A stretch of DNA of 5,525 bases from Acidaminococcus sp. CAG:917. Its GTDB lineage: Bacteria > Bacillota > Clostridia > Christensenellales > CAG-917. The first letter of the stretch is position 1, and each line of letters opens with the position of its first letter. The stretch lies in assembly GCA_000437555.1 (NCBI GenBank), contig FR901019.1, positions 15,522-21,046 on the forward strand, in the 5' to 3' direction. Shown one piece after another: positions 4,858 through 5,525 of this stretch. The notes beneath the pieces are model-generated. The model ran no database searches. It saw nothing but the letters and a program-made list of their open reading frames with translations, and was not told the DNA's origin. A program made the translations under genes and the position numbers.

Positions 4858-5525
4858 ATGAGCGTTACATTTGAAAGTTATGAAAGAAGAATAGATAAAA
4901 TCAGCAAAGTTTTGAAGCAATACGGCATCAAAGACCTTGAAGAAGCAAGAAAAATCTGCCTTGACAAGGGTATCGATTGTGAAGCTATCGTAAAGGGTAT
5001 TCAGCCTATAGCTTTTGAAAATGCCGTTTGGGCTTACACCGTAGGCTGTGCTATCGCAATCAAAAAAGATTGCAAAGTCGCCGCCGACGCCGCAGAGGCA
5101 ATCGGTGAGGGACTTCAAAGCTTCTGCGTTCCCGGCTCGGTTGCGGAACAAAGAAAGGTCGGCCTTGGACACGGAAATCTTGCCGCTATGCTGTTGAGAG
5201 AAGAAACCAAGTGCTTTGCATTCCTCGCAGGTCACGAATCTTTCGCTGCCGCAGAAGGTGCAATCGGTATCGCAAAGACGGCAAACAAAGTCCGTAAAAC
5301 TCCGCTTAAGGTTATCCTCAACGGTCTCGGAAAGGACGCCGCATTCATTATCAGCCGTATAAACGGCTTCACCTACGTTCAGACCAAAATGGACTACTAC
5401 ACCGGCGAAGTTAAAGTTGTAAAGGAAACCGCTTATTCCGACGGTGAAAGAGCAAAGGTCAAGGTTTACGGCGCGGACGACGTCACCGAAGGCGTTGCCA
5501 TCATGGCACTCGAGGACGTCGACGT
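4858..5525 (+). CDS. GGGtGRT-family protein (partial, runs off the window)
   Basis: The first 222 codons of a gene cut by the window edge. The N-terminus TFESYERRIDKI, then QPIAFENAVWAYTVGCAIAI (49-68), VGLGHGNLAAMLLREETKCF (101-120), GHESFAAAEGAIGIA (125-139) and NGFTYVQTKMDYYTGE (about 169-184) are strongly conserved features of the GGGtGRT family. The Gly-Gly-Gly-x-Gly-Arg-Thr motif that names it would lie beyond the window; I expect a full length of about 330 residues. Cysteines are at 34, 41, 64, 72, 90 and 119. No signal peptide or membrane segment is seen, so it should be cytosolic. The AAGGAG ribosome site (4845-4850) overlaps the stop of the preceding NifU-like gene, 7 bases before the ATG, pointing to co-translation and a shared mRNA. 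The biochemical function is not known to me; the partner suggests an Fe-S cluster link (inference). Confidence 0.9.
   Translation, partial: MSVTFESYERRIDKISKVLKQYGIKDLEEARKICLDKGIDCEAIVKGIQPIAFENAVWAYTVGCAIAIKKDCKVAADAAEAIGEGLQSFCVPGSVAEQRKVGLGHGNLAAMLLREETKCFAFLAGHESFAAAEGAIGIAKTANKVRKTPLKVILNGLGKDAAFIISRINGFTYVQTKMDYYTGEVKVVKETAYSDGERAKVKVYGADDVTEGVAIMALEDVD

Noticed and set aside
4795..5235. A 146-codon open frame on the minus strand across the junction of the last two genes
   Set aside because: It lies antisense to two strongly recognisable coding regions, has no recognisable product, and is explained by their codon bias.
1..5525. CRISPR arrays, tRNA or rRNA genes, transposon ends, phage or defence genes
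   Set aside because: No regularly spaced repeats, cloverleaf-like or rRNA segments, transposase or nuclease motifs were seen on either strand.

Overview
The window looks like a chromosomal stretch from an anaerobic, fairly low-GC Clostridia-type Firmicute, probably an uncultured gut lineage (inference). Pointers are strong AAGGAG/AGGAGG ribosome binding sites, sigma-A-type promoters with TGn-extended -10 boxes, and best-recognised relatives of several genes in Clostridia (a P-loop kinase of the cytidylate-kinase-like family, a NifU-like scaffold paired with a GGGtGRT protein). All genes lie on the + strand. No RNA gene, CRISPR array, insertion sequence or phage gene was seen.

Layout. Bases 1-52 probably hold the last codons of an upstream gene whose stop overlaps the next start (ATGA). 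Bases 49-1551 encode a ComEC/Rec2 competence-type membrane channel without the C-terminal metallo-beta-lactamase-like domain. A promoter follows, then a cytidylate-kinase-like P-loop kinase (1624-2235). The 102-base gap after it carries a second promoter with an inverted repeat embedded between -35 and -10 and a hairpin close to the predicted transcript start. It drives a 493-residue protein (2338-3819) with one N-terminal membrane anchor, a long acidic linker and a C-terminal pair of DUF1508 (YegP-like) repeats. A strong intrinsic terminator (about 3823-3850) closes this unit.

About 230 bases without a convincing gene follow. Then a third promoter drives an apparent two-gene operon: a 230-residue NifU/IscU-like protein (4154-4846) and, 11 bases later, the start of a GGGtGRT-family protein (4858 to beyond the window). 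This conserved but functionally uncharacterised pair is the most interesting system here. The scaffold-like protein keeps an IscU-like core but lacks the usual Cys-Gly-Asp motif and has a C-terminal extension of about 100 residues. The partner has six cysteines in the visible part.

The genes form at least three transcription units and, apart from the last pair, show no obvious functional link. Promoter, operator and topology statements are read by eye. No similarity search was run.
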